Shown here piece after piece: positions 34,158 through 45,016 of a stretch of 64,000 bases of DNA. The position numbers and the translations under genes are program-made. The notes below the pieces were generated by a model, which worked only from the letters and a program-made list of their open reading frames with translations, did no database searches and had not been told where the DNA came from. The stretch is from positions 245,963,307-246,027,306 of the forward strand of contig NC_073746.1 in assembly GCF_029784135.1 (NCBI RefSeq), read 5' to 3'. The number at the start of each line of letters is the position of its first letter. Position 1 is the first letter of the stretch. Source of the DNA: Toxorhynchites rutilus septentrionalis (taxonomy: Eukaryota; Arthropoda; Insecta; Diptera; Culicidae).

Positions 34158-37000
34158 TGGAAGAAATCGTTAATACTGAAGCACATTCAGCTTTAGATTC
34201 AAGCAGGATCATAGGGGGCGACAGACAGCAGAGAAAATATTAATTACTGATTAATTAATTATACATACTAGACAATTAGAGGAGAATCTAGAAATATAAC
34301 CAACAAATGGATGAGTAAAAAAGAAGAGTAAATATTCTTGTGTACAGTAAATTTTAAGAAGTTTTTGCTAGTGTTGAAGTGAGTGCGAAAAAGATCAGAA
34401 CAAACCAGAGCAAACATAATGCGTGTGTGATAGAGGTGAAATTATGAGCAAAAAAAAAACGCAGGGATGAAAGCGAGGGAGAGTAGTGAGCATTAGGGTG
34501 CCCGACGATGTTAAGTGTAGTGATGTTGTTATATCAAAATCCGCTAATGTTCAGGCTGATTAGAGAGGTAAGACCTTAGCGTCAAGGCGTCAACAAAAAG
34601 AAATCCCTACCGAGAGAGTAGTGGTAGGTAGGTCACAATACAACAACAGGAAATAAAAAAGACGACAAGATTGTCAGAGGACACAATCCGGAAAGATTAA
34701 ACTAGCCACCAAGATTGATGATTTATTTATTTCTTCTGGCGAATCGGATTATCCGCGTTTGTTTTTGTTACGTTTCACTGTTTTTTTTTGCTACGTTTCG
34801 CGGATTCACATTCGGGTGTGAAACGGCGTAGAATTTTCTTTTTTTTTGTTTACACAATACCAATAAATAGCAGCCACTGATGATGCATGCACCGAACGCA
34901 GGGATTTCAATCGTGACTTTCGTGTAATAACTGATACGAGGTAGAGTGAGTTAGTTGAGTTTTTCGTGATCTTTCTTTATGAATCGTTTCATCCGAACTT
35001 CTCTTGAGTTTACGATTACAAAACGGGTAATGGCTTTGTGAAAGCTAAAACCGTGTTCGATTGATCTTCATTTTTCTTGATTGATAGCTAATTGATAGTC
35101 ATTTGTTCGTGCTTTCTATGCTCTGCTTTGCTGCGAGTTTAGAGGGGAATTTTTAGCAAATGAATTGACAAAATGATGGAAAAGGGAGAAATAAACTGCA
35201 ATTGTGTATACTCATAGCGTTAATTGATTGGATGATTTTAACAAATGAAAAAGCGAGTTTATTTCAACGGGGAAACAAATGAAGATCGTTTCTCTGTCGA
35301 GAGATACAGTTTGTAAATTTTAGACGAAAACTTGAAGCAAGAATTGTGGACACACAAAACAAACTATTTAATCAATAATTTTCACTGCTGGAAAACGAGA
35401 TGCTGAGGAATAAAAGCTGTGTAGGAGGGTTAAAGGGAAAACGTGTAATTATTAATTTATTAACAGACAACACTTCGCTCCAGGCAAGCACATAAACAAA
35501 CACACACACACACACACGATGCGAATGCGACTTTGCGAAAGTGAACTTTGATCTATTAATTGATTTGATAGTGGAAGTAAATTAATGTGTTAGAAGTGTA
35601 GCTAAACAATGAAAGTATGAATATAGCAAAAACAAAAAGAATCATTGAAACAACAAATAGTATATTAGAGCGCACCCCACATCCACATATGGATGGGCGC
35701 TACAATAAACAAACAAACAAAAATAACAAAAATGTGCTACTAGAGGAGTCTTTCCTCGGTGGAGAGCGATAATGGTCTGAAGCGGGAATATGTTTGTGGT
35801 GGACTTTTCCTTATTCCGCCTGAAGCGCGCATTCGCCGAGAAAACAAAACAAAGAAAAACATACAAAATCAAGAGAATCTCCGTTAGTCTTCGCGATTTT
35901 CGAAGGGAACGAATACTTAAGAAAAGAAAAACGCTAATATTTGGTCGTCTTCTTCGCGGCGAATGAGGGTGGAACACAAACGCTGCTGATACTAGTGAGA
36001 TATATAGGGTTTAAGATCTAAATTGACCCACGACGAGAATGAGGATTGAGCAAAAAAGAAAAAGTGGAAGAAATAGCTGTGGTAAATATAAACAAGTAAA
36101 TATGAATATCTGATTTTCTTCCCACTTTTTTCTTCTGTTGTACAACTGGATGTGTGTAATCTTAAGTGAATTCTAGAGCAAAACTGAAATGGGAGAGAAA
36201 TATTGGTTCCCTTAATTTAATTGAAGAAAAAAATAACAATATAATAGTAGTTGAGCTATGTGTACATTTGAATGATGCTGCTAGAATAGAACGGGGAACG
36301 TTTCGGCGAAGCTATTCACTATTTTTTGTTCTGTCTTGTGGTGAGATTTTTTTCTTCCTTTTTAGTTTAAGTGGAATACTTTCTTCAAAACGCGTCTCTA
36401 AGTAAGAAAGTTAAATTATTTTTTATGATCCGTTTTCTGTTACAATTAAAGAGCAGCACGCACCTAGAACCATTTCCTTTATAGATTCATTTATGAAGGA
36501 ATCAACGAGTAAATATTAGAGGAGAAAGAGTCGCTGTAGGAAGAAAGGAAAAACAGAAAACAACAAAAAAGTATATAAAGTAAATCTTTATTACGGAGCT
36601 AACGTTAGCTTGTAGAACGGGAACTCTTAATAACCTATTATTTAAAGAAAAGCAAAAGAAGAATCGTTGATACACAAAAAAAAGAAAGGAAATATATAAA
36701 TGTCAAATAAATTCAATTAAGGATAATTTAACATTAAACACACAAAAACACTAATTAAAACAAAAAATACTTAGATGGACGAACGCGAACTGCGAGAAAA
36801 AAAATCGCGATGCATACGAATAAAATGAAAATGAACACGGAGCTAAACAATATTAGCGAAACAGAGGAAAGAATGAGACACGACAGAAACGCGGGAAGGA
36901 GTAAATCTATATAATGAAAACTATTTGTAATTATTATTATTGACATAAAAGTATAAATACACTTAGTTTTTTTTAATTAAAATAATAAAAAATACAGGCA
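34158..37000 (+). other. Probable osa 3' UTR and downstream AT-rich DNA
   Basis: No transposon or coding exon is visible in 2.8 kb directly after the osa stop. It is A-rich on the plus strand, with many AATAAA hexamers (for example 34862-34867 and 35190-35195). Such long A-rich sequence is plausible as an extended 3' UTR. The true cleavage site cannot be chosen from sequence alone. A CA microsatellite lies at about 35501-35516. Confidence 0.5.
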
Positions 37001-37342
37001 TGTCTTTCCTCCGAGGAACTTAAAAGAAAATTCCTCAGTCGCGGAAGGACCAGGTACACAAGTGTGAGACGCGAATATGAGAAAAAGATGAAACAGAAAC
37101 ATGCATACTGTTTTGTTTTGTCATAAATAGCAAGCAGCGATACGGAAGCATAAAACTACAGCACTTCATCTCCAGTGGTCAACTCCGAATGCTTGAATCA
37201 TATACATGGCCTGATCACGAACGTCACTTCACGGTGTAAACGAAGTGAATTGTATACAACGTTAGTACGGCTGCCACCCTGTGTGTAGAATCCGGAAGAC
37301 ATCCGTCGTGACAACTTTGATGAACTCGGTGTTATTATGAAT

Positions 37343-37596
37343 ACCACGATACTGCCATGTCACGGAGGAAAACACGTGTATTTGTCACCTGTGTTTAAGA
37401 TGGTGGAAGCTAGTCACCTGAAATGAAGTAAGTTTAATTTCGTATTTTTGCTAACATTTTGAATCTTGTTTTACTTTTTAGCGAAGAAAAGATAAACAAC
37501 CAGCAATTCGCCGGCCTGGTGGCATTTTTAGAACGAAATCTTGGCGTATCCAGAGGACGTACATTTGTTCATTTGGATTTGCGCTATGGGATGTAA
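37343..37596 (+). other. Possible spliced gene fragment with a 54-nt consensus intron
   Basis: A canonical short intron (37428-37481) has GTAAGT, a CTAAC branch-like motif and a TTTTACTTTTTAG acceptor. Joining across it, the frame opened after a TAG gives SPEMNEEKINNQQFAGLVAF and LERNLGVSRGRTFVHLDLRY, ending at TAA 37594-37596. The 3' part faintly resembles the C-terminal helix-strand unit of MIF/tautomerase proteins (FLE-x-LGV-x-R). All frames of the upstream exon carry stops, so it may be a pseudogene, a UTR splice or a tiny gene. Function is not assigned. Confidence 0.35.
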
Positions 37597-37710
37597 TTAA
37601 GGACTAAAAATGTAGCTCCCGTAGGATCATTGAAACACGGCGAAAGGTCTACTTCCGATTATCCTGAATGAATAGAAATTGTTTCTATTTTAGGATTAGA
37701 TTAATACAGC

Positions 37711-37835
37711 CATTCCATGCCAAAAGGATATTGTAGTTCTCAGATTTTCGTCAAAATGTTCTTTATCGCAACACATTAGTCCCGTATTTTTTATTTATTT
37801 ATTAGGGTGACCATTTCCATTTTAGGGTGGCCCCA
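37711..37835 (+). repeat. Foldback family terminal segment
   Basis: CAGCCATTCCATGCCAAAAG, CTCAGATTTTCGTCAAAATG and TTCCATTTTAGGGTGGCC. It matches the left end of the element at 43141-44278 and breaks off at 37835. The family resumes at 38911 with GTGGTCCGAAAAATCA, as if about 1.1 kb of other DNA were inserted here. Confidence 0.6.
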
Positions 37836-38910
37836 ATGTACTGGAAAAAAGATAATGAAGATGGTAGAGTTTCGAGAGACATAACATGTGCTGCCATAAC
37901 TATTTCTCAAACAGTGACGTCAGTCGTTATGTTTACCTTTGATTGCCCACCGCATCCATGTGAAAATGCTATTTTCAGGAAGTAATTTATCAATTAAAAA
38001 CGTACATTTTTTTTGGATTTCCCGTTGAATATAAGGCTAATGTGATAGCGTGCAGTGAATATTTATGAAATCACGTCGAAAAAGACGGATAAAAGTAATA
38101 TTTCCATGTGACATTTTCACTCCCCCACGTTCATAGAAACAAACGAAGTTTCATTATTTTAACGTTATGAAGTTGATGTTTCGAAGGCTTGAACCACCCT
38201 GAATTCATTTATTGCTATTACGTACGTTGAACTGACCTAATTTAATTTCGATTATTTGCCAAATTTCCGGAGGGGCAGTTCAATTTCTCGCGGTTTACTG
38301 TTTATGCTTAGGACAACTTTTTTTTCCTCAATCTGTTCGGCAATTAACCGAGCGCGCGTAGTGCCAGCAGCGGAAAGCGTGCGCGTGTAATTTGAGCCCA
38401 ATTCAAAGGGTATAAGTTAACAAGTAAGCAAAAACCACCATGTTAATGTAAACAATGAAGTTAATAAAAAGTACCGAGCCAGTCGGGCTCGGGAGCAGTA
38501 TGTTCTGAGAAAGGAAAACGCTCGCGTCGTCTCTTAATTTCCGGAGAAAGGCGAACCTGCGCAGGCTCTCAGTGTCGGTGTGTATGATGTGATAGAATAA
38601 TCGCCAATTAATCAAAATTTCACCGAAAATGTTACTGCTTTCGAGAACTAAGCATACGATTGTTCTCTTGACCGTTTTACCACATAAATAATCGAGATAA
38701 GCCACGATACAATGGTCATCTGCTGAAAAAAAATCAGTTGAATTATTTCATGAGAATTTTGGCTCAAATTATAATGCAACCGTGAATACTTTCAACATTG
38801 TTTTGTTTCTTCTATATACATTCCATATTGAATGCAAATAATTACGACAAGATATTTTGCTTGCCAATGCAGATATACTTCGCCTACTGTTCCACCTCGA
38901 TATGTACATT
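37836..38910. other. Unclassified stretch between two pieces of a foldback repeat
   Basis: No gene is recognised. It may be an insertion into the foldback family: its two borders contain AATGTAC (left) and GTACATT (right), which could be very short inverted ends. The interior has a GC-richer patch at 38340-38600 without a convincing open frame. Confidence 0.35.
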
Positions 38911-39945
38911 GGAGTGGTCCGAAAAATCAATTTTTTCCACTTTTTCCCTAAAATGACTTTTTCAAAAATTTATAACTTTTGAACCACTGTAGATGAATGA
39001 CATCAAATTGAAGACAATGAGCTTTTATAAAAAAAATATTGAACTTGTCAAAAAATGGATTTCATTTTCGTTATTATTGATTGTAGTCGTTTTTGGTGGT
39101 CCAAAAAATCATTTTTATCCCTTTGTCAAAAAAATACTTTTTGCGAAAATTCATAACATTTGAACTACTGAACCGATTTAGATGATCAAGCTTTAAATTG
39201 AAGCCAATAACTAAACTTCTTTGAAAAAATATCACACTTGCGGAAGAATTGGATTCTAGTCGCATAGGTCTAGTCAAGTCACATAGGAATATTGAACGAA
39301 AACTTAAAACATGTTAAATTTAAAAAATAATAACTCAAAAACGAAAACGAACACCACTCTGATTTTCGAATATATTATGTGAAAAACCTCAGCTTCCCAG
39401 AAAAAATACAAAAAATATAGCGCCCTCTATCTTTAACCGAGAAAACTATGAAAGCTAACTCAATCAACAATTACAAAAACGAAAATCCAAATTTTCGAGA
39501 AGTAATATTTTTTCAAAAAAAAAACGAACTCATAAGCTTCAATTTATATGTCGTATGTCGATCATCTGAATCGGTCCAGTAGTTCAAACCTTATGAATTT
39601 TTGTAGTGGAAAAAAGGTAGAAAAATTGTTTTTTCAAACCATCGGTTAACTTTGAAAAATAATATCTTAAAAACGAAAAAATAGCATCTCTGATATCGAG
39701 ATATGTGATGTAAAAAATCCTCAGCAGTATAAAAAAATATAGCGCTTCAAAGCCATGAAAATAATGAAAAACGAATACAAACAATAATTACGAAAATAAA
39801 TTCCTTTTTTTGTAAGTTCAATATTTTTTAATAAAAGAGCTAATTGGCTTCAATTTAATGTGTCTGTCATCTAAATCGATTCAATAGTTTTTTGAAAAAT
39901 GTCATTTTTGGGAAAAAGTTGTAAAATTTGAGTTTTTGGACCACT
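38911..39945 (+). repeat. Array of foldback family units (CATAACTTTTGAACYACTG)
   Basis: Roughly four units, plus and inverse, each with a variant of TTCATAACTTTTGAACTACT, then CCGATTCAGATGATC, a run of A/T, a GAAAAACCTCAGCTT-like stretch and ATATAGCGCCCTCTA. Examples are at 38965, 39150, 39556 (inverse) and 39868 (inverse). There is no coding content. The same internal units make up 43141-44278. Confidence 0.65.
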
Positions 39946-39958
39946 CTAATAAAATAAT

Positions 39959-40180
39959 CGAGAGGTTGCATCCGAGAGACGACCGCTTAGGATGTAGGAC
40001 TACGCAATCTTTTTTATTTAATTTGTTGGTTTATCATTTCAGATATTATTTGCGAATATGTCGAAATTTCATAAATAACTCTTTAGTAGAAAGTTCCGGG
40101 GACCATGAAAAGGCTCTAGGGGAAACATAAACACAAAACGAGCAGAGTAAGTCACCTTTGTGGTTTCGGGCACAGAAAGA
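39959..40180 (+). repeat. Dispersed histone-type repeat, copy 3
   Basis: The core GAGGTTGCATCCGAGAGACG continues to GATGTAGGACTACGC. About 90 bp later comes GGGACCATGAAAAGGCTC (40098-40115), inverse GAGCCTTTTCATGGTCCC, which matches the layout of a histone mRNA 3' stem-loop (consensus GGCCCTTTTCAGGGCC) with substitutions. Next to it the minus-strand frame reads SVPETTKVTYSA, loosely like the H2B end AVSEGTKAVTKYTSSK. The H2B comparison is tentative. Confidence 0.5.
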
Positions 40181-40235
40181 TTCTGAGAATTTTCCTCAGA
40201 GGAGAAGCAATACATATACGCTAGCGACAGTTTAC

Positions 40236-40612
40236 TTACTATGCAAGGGTGGAGTTTACTTCGCAAATATTCAACCGGCTATCCAGATTTACTCAAGCAA
40301 CAGTTAAACACGGAGGAGGATCACTCCTTGTGTGGGGCTGTTTTTACTGGAATGGGGTGGGCAATCTTGTCAAGATAGATGGAAAGATGACTCGTGAATC
40401 GTACGTCAAAGTCTTGGAGGAAAACTTAAAGCTGTCACCCAGGAAAATGAATATGAAAGCCTATATTTTCCAACAGGAACATTAACACCAAGCACACCTC
40501 AAAGCTTTCGAGGCGCTATTTTCAGTCTAAAAAAATTAAAATGTTTGAGTGACCACCCCAGTCCCCAGATCTCAACCCTATTGAGCATCTATGGACAATA
40601 CTGGATGAAAAA
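40236..40612 (+). pseudogene. Tc1 transposase fragment
   Basis: Open sequence ATVKHGGGSLLVWGCFYWNG, VGNLVKIDGKMT and FQQEH (where Tc1 has the catalytic QDN) is followed by a stop. Frameshifted pieces of the third catalytic block follow, readable as PQSPDLNPIEHLW-type ahead of TILDEK. Only the central and C-terminal parts of the DDE domain remain. Confidence 0.8.
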
Positions 40613-40714
40613 AACGGGTGGGTTATATCTATGATATAACCGTGGGACTATCTCAGCTTAGCAATCATTTGTTTGTGTTGATTAAATTTTTGATTGAATG
40701 AAACAATTTCTGAC

Positions 40715-41160
40715 TTGCATGTATTTGCAATGCCAAATTCCCCACACTCCATGGATTCGAAGTCTGTGTTAGGGAAACACATTTCAGTCGGAACAAAAAT
40801 ATCCCCAACTTCCATGTATTTGCAATGCCGATATCTCCAAGGCTACTTGGTTTTGATGGTTGTGTTGGGGAAACCGTAAATCGGGCCTATCAAAACGAGG
40901 CAGTTAGGGCGTTTAGATAACGCTTAACATTTTACAGTTATTCAATTGTTTATCTAATGAAAAATGACATTTTATTAACTGTGATAGAAGCGTAGAAATA
41001 TTCCCAATCAAATGCAAACATTCCCAATCAAATGCAAACATCTTTCCGATGCAGTAAGAAATGTACGAGTTATAAGCATTCGGAATCTTTCATTTCCGGT
41101 GTTTAGATTTTCATTTTACCCCCCCTATATACTCCGGTTAGACGTAGTCCCACGTCAAAA
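40715..41160 (+). repeat. Dispersed repeat with internal TGTATTTGCAATGCC units, copy 1
   Basis: Two or more partial tandem units of about 100 bp carry CATGTATTTGCAATGCC, TTGGTTTTGATG, TGTTAGGGAAACACATTTC and CGGAACAAAAAT. After about 270 bp the repeat ends in GGTTAGACGTAGTCCCACGT. The copy at 47980-48455 shows the same order of blocks. Within it the 20-bp unit CATTCCCAATCAAATGCAAA is directly duplicated (41001-41040). Confidence 0.6.
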
Positions 41161-41289
41161 TTCATTGATTTCGCGGAGTATGAACGATTTTTAGACGGCA
41201 AACAGCGTGGGATGCTATTCCTCAACAAATGTTGCATAATTAGGTCGAAAGTAAGAAATACGTTCACTGCAATTTGCATACAAGCTTAC

Positions 41290-43095
41290 TAGATGTGCTG
41301 AAAAGTCCCGGAATTTTTCAACAGATGGTGCCACTAAAAATTAGCAAGATTCATTTCGAGATGTCCATCTATCACTAGCTTTTGTCTGAAGTTTCATGAC
41401 ATTTCATTTATTCGTTCACAAACTACAGTTGTTTGTCACTACCCGAGCATTCGTATAGGAAATGGAAGAAGAAAAATATCGTATGTTGATCAAACATTGG
41501 TTTTGATGGGAAAAACTGCTGAACAATCAATGTAGTGGCTTACGGATTATTATTCCACTTCTGTTACTTCGAGAATAACAGTTTATCGGTGGTTTAGTGA
41601 ACTTAAAATGGGCCGTACAAGCACCTGAGATGCACTTCGCTCTGGAAGGTCAAAAGAGGCCACGAATCCAGAAATCGTAAAACAAGTGCTTCGACTCGTT
41701 TTGAACAATCGTAAAGTGTAGTTACGCGAGTTAGCTGAGGCCGTAGGCATTTCAAAAGAACGAATGGGATACATTTTGCACGACGTTTTGGAAATGAAAA
41801 GCTATACGCGCGATGGGTGCCGCGTTTGCTGACCATCGACCAAAACAGCGGTGCGTGGATGATTCACCAGCCGGTTTGGCGTTGTTGAATTGTAATCGAG
41901 TGGACTTCGTTCGATGTTTTGTGACAATGGATGAAACGTAGATCCATTACAACACTCCTGAGTCCAATAGGCAGTCGGCAGAGTGGCTGACAAGCCACGA
42001 AAGCCGGCCAAAGTGGCTAAAAGACCAACAGTCGATTTTATCCTCCATTTTTTGGGAATCACATGACATAGGGCCCTATTCCAGAAAACGAGACGAGCAG
42101 ACGAGCGCTCGTCTCGTTTGTTTTCATATTCCAGAAGCCGAGCTCGACTAAAAACAAACGAGTAGCTCGTCTGGCTCGACGACCGTTTGGCCGGGCTCGT
42201 CGATGAATCAGTCGAATCGTCTAGTTTGTTTGATGTGTTTGTTCACCTTGTTGATTGAAATCATCGGTATTCTTCTGCTTCGCCTTTATCTTCAAAAATT
42301 GTTTCACGGCTAAACTAGTATTGCATAAGCAATGTATGTTTTCAACTGCAACCATCAAATTCAATTCAGTAATTGCAAGATTTTACAGATTTTCAAATGG
42401 ACCTCTCCTAAACAACACAACCAAATGTAAACATTGAAATCGTATCCAGGGATGCTAGATGACTGTTTTGAATATATGAACATGGCACGAAAAGGGTCTT
42501 CACATATTGAACGAAAATGAGTAATTCAAAACAACTGCTTTATTGGAAATACGTATATATAGATTTAAAACTTTTCTTGATAAAACAACATTGCCCCAAA
42601 AAATCCATAATAACAAAACGTCTGAGAGATAAAACCATATGCTCGAGGAAAAATATCAATGGAACCAAAAGATATATGAAACTTATTCCTTTTTGTTATG
42701 TTTTTTTAAAAATATTTTGGCACGGAGAAAAGAGTATCGATTGATCAATTTTGAAACTGTTTGTTGTTTTTCTCAAAACAAAAACATGTCTTCTCATCTG
42801 ACATCACTGATCATACCGAGAAAAACTGACTGAAGTCTCTCCAGTCTACCAAATAAAACATTTCAATGAAACTCGTGTACTGGAATGGGATATTTTGCTC
42901 GTCTCGACAGTGACTGAAGCCGAGACGAGACGAGACGAATGGCCCGTCTCGTTTCCTGAAATAGGGCCCATAATCTTCATCGATTACCTGCAGAGCTTAA
43001 GTTTGGGTAAACTGTACACTTCGTTGTTGCTCTCCATGATCGACCTGAACCAGCGAAATTGCACAAAGAACACACTGAATGACGGTTGGGGTTAG
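41290..43095 (+). pseudogene. mariner (DD34D) transposon, interrupted by another element
   Basis: From an ATG at 41462 (MEEEKYRMLIKHWF) the plus strand encodes a mariner transposase with ITVYRWFSELKMGRTST, LRSGRSKEATNPEIVKQVLR, LRELAEAVGISKER, a block readable as FCDNG in place of VTMDETW, and FILHFLGIT. Several stop codons and frameshifts are present. The frame is cut at 42070 and resumes at 42970 with IIFIDYLQSLSLGK and LLLSMIDLNQRNCTKNTLND, the next block of mariner transposase. The left end (TGCTGAAAAGTCCCGG near 41296) is probably close to the terminal repeat. The 3' end is lost at about 43095. Confidence 0.8.
42071..42969. mobile_element. 0.9 kb TIR element nested in a mariner
   Basis: The left end GGGCCCTATTCCAGAAAACG and the right end (inverse of GGGCCCTATTTCAGGAAACG), followed by AGACG-type sequence, form good inverted repeats. 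ATA lies on both sides (42068-42070, 42970-42972). Removing the element and one ATA restores the mariner reading H-D-I-I-F-I-D-Y, which supports a 3-bp duplication. The interior has more copies of CGAGACGAGC/CTCGTCTCG near the left end and no transposase. PIF/Harbinger-like by duplication size; family unproven. Confidence 0.8.
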
Positions 43096-43140
43096 CAAAT
43101 CATTCTCACTGTGCAAGTTTCGGTGATTCTAACTTTAAAT

Positions 43141-44278
43141 ACAGCCATTTCATGCCAAACCGATATAGTGGTTCACAGATTTTCGTGAAAACTGGTAGTT
43201 TAGTTCTTCATCGCAAAATATTAGACCCCTATTTTTTTATTTTTTCATTAGGTGCTCATTTCCATTATAGGTGTGGTCCGAAAAATTAGTTTTATCGCCT
43301 TTTTCTCAAAAATGACTTTTTTCTAAAATTCATAACTTTTCAACTACTGGACCGATTTAGATAATCGACGTATAAAATTGAAACCAATAAGCTATTCTTT
43401 TTTTGAAAAAAAAATTGTACTTGCGAAATTGGAATTGGAATCTAGTAGATTAGATCTTGTCTAGTTGCATAGGATTATTGAACGCAGACTAAAACCATTG
43501 TAAATGTGAAAAATCATAACTCAAGAACGAAAAAAAAAATCTTTTATTTCGGGATGTGTAATTTAGAAAAACCTCAGCTTTCAAGAAAGAAAATATAAAA
43601 AATATAGCGTCCTCTATCTTTATCCGAGCAAACCATGAAAAACTAACACAATAAAAAAATTAAAGAAGCAAAGTTCCAAATTTTGCGTAAATGTAATATT
43701 TTTTTAAAGAAGACTAGATCATTGGCATCAATTTGATATTATGATAATCTGAATCGATCCAGTAGCTCAAAAGTTTTGAATTTTTGTAGTGGAAAAAAGG
43801 GGAAAAATTTGATGTTTTTAACCATCGGTTAACTTTTTCAAATTCATAACTCAAAAACGAAAAAAATCACATCTCTGATTTATGGATATCCTATGTGAAA
43901 AGTTCTCAGCTTTCAAGAAAAAATATAAAAAAATATAGCGCCCTCTAGTCCAAAACCATGAAAACAACAAAAAACCAATACAATCAATAATCAATAACGA
44001 GAACAAAACCCAAATTTTTGGAAGCGCGATATTTTTCCGATTAAGTAATTGGATTCGATTATCGATTATCTGAATCGGTTTAGTGGTTCAAAAGCTATGA
44101 ATTTTTGAAAAAAGTCATTTTTGAGAAAAAAAGGTGAAAAAATGGTTTTTCAAGCCACCCTAAAATGGATATGGGCACCCTAATGAAAAAACGAAAAAAT
44201 ACGGGTCTAATATTTTGCGATAAAGAAAAAAACTACCACTTTTCACGAAAATCGTTTGGTTTGGCATAGAATGGCTGA
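43141..44278. repeat. Foldback element with arms of about 250 bp
   Basis: The left end CAGCCATTTCATGCCAAACC through TTCATCGCAAAATATTAGAC to CATAACTTTTCAACTACTGG is mirrored by the right end (GGTTTGGCATAGAATGGCTG in plus). The centre contains alternating inverse units with ATATAGCGYCCTCTA. AATA is found outside both ends, a possible duplication, though the 37711 copy has the same left flank. This is the most complete member of the family seen at 24744, 37711 and 38911. Confidence 0.75.
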
Positions 44279-44289
44279 ATAGTCAATAA

Positions 44290-44460
44290 CGACGCCGGCC
44301 ACGTCCTTACAGTCACCAGGGGAAGGGAAGGAATGTTAGTATGATATTCGCGGCCAGATGCGTCGCGTCCATAGCGTGGTTCGCTTACGATCATAATGGA
44401 ATTTGTCATTGGGAACGGGTAAGAAGAATCAGGGTTCACTGTGGTGAGTGATGTGATTCT
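44290..44460 (-). other. Unrecognised GC-richer segment with a short open frame
   Basis: On the minus strand from 44439 the frame reads MNPDSSYPFPMTNSIMIVSE then PRYGRDASGREYH and LPLVTVRTWPASL. The composition is more protein-like than that of its neighbours, and it abuts the foldback element. I recognise no family; it could be an exon of something decayed or part of a repeat. Confidence 0.25.
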
Positions 44461-45016
44461 GGTAACGCAAACTCTCAGCTTTTCGGCGAAACGAGATTTC
44501 GGAAATAATATTCATTCTGGCCTGAGAAGGACAGATTTTCGCTATGTTTACTTTTAAGTACAAGAAATGATCTTGATTTCAAAGTACTCAAGTACTCAAC
44601 ATTTTTATTTCATTAATATGGTTCCGAGATAGATCCATGTTTTTGGGTCCTCATCGACTCTAGATTTGAATATCCCCTGCAAATTTGTGGAAAAAAATCA
44701 AAGAAAAAAGCCTATTAAAATTTTCACTACATTTATTCATCTCAGTTTCGGTTCATACTGATGTTGTCCAATTTTTGCTAATGGGTTCTTATGTTAAAAT
44801 TATTATGTTAAATGCTAAAATATTCATTCGATTTTTTCTGTTTCTGTTGTTTTGTTCACCACAAAGATTTGATTTAACAATGTTGACTTTACTACATGTG
44901 GGTTAGGTTTATAGTTGGCTTACAGTTGGCTATCCATTACGAAATAGTTATTTTGGTGATTGTTTAACGTCGGGTTGTTGGTGATACAAAAATTGTTGAG
45001 ATGTTCAAAGAACATT

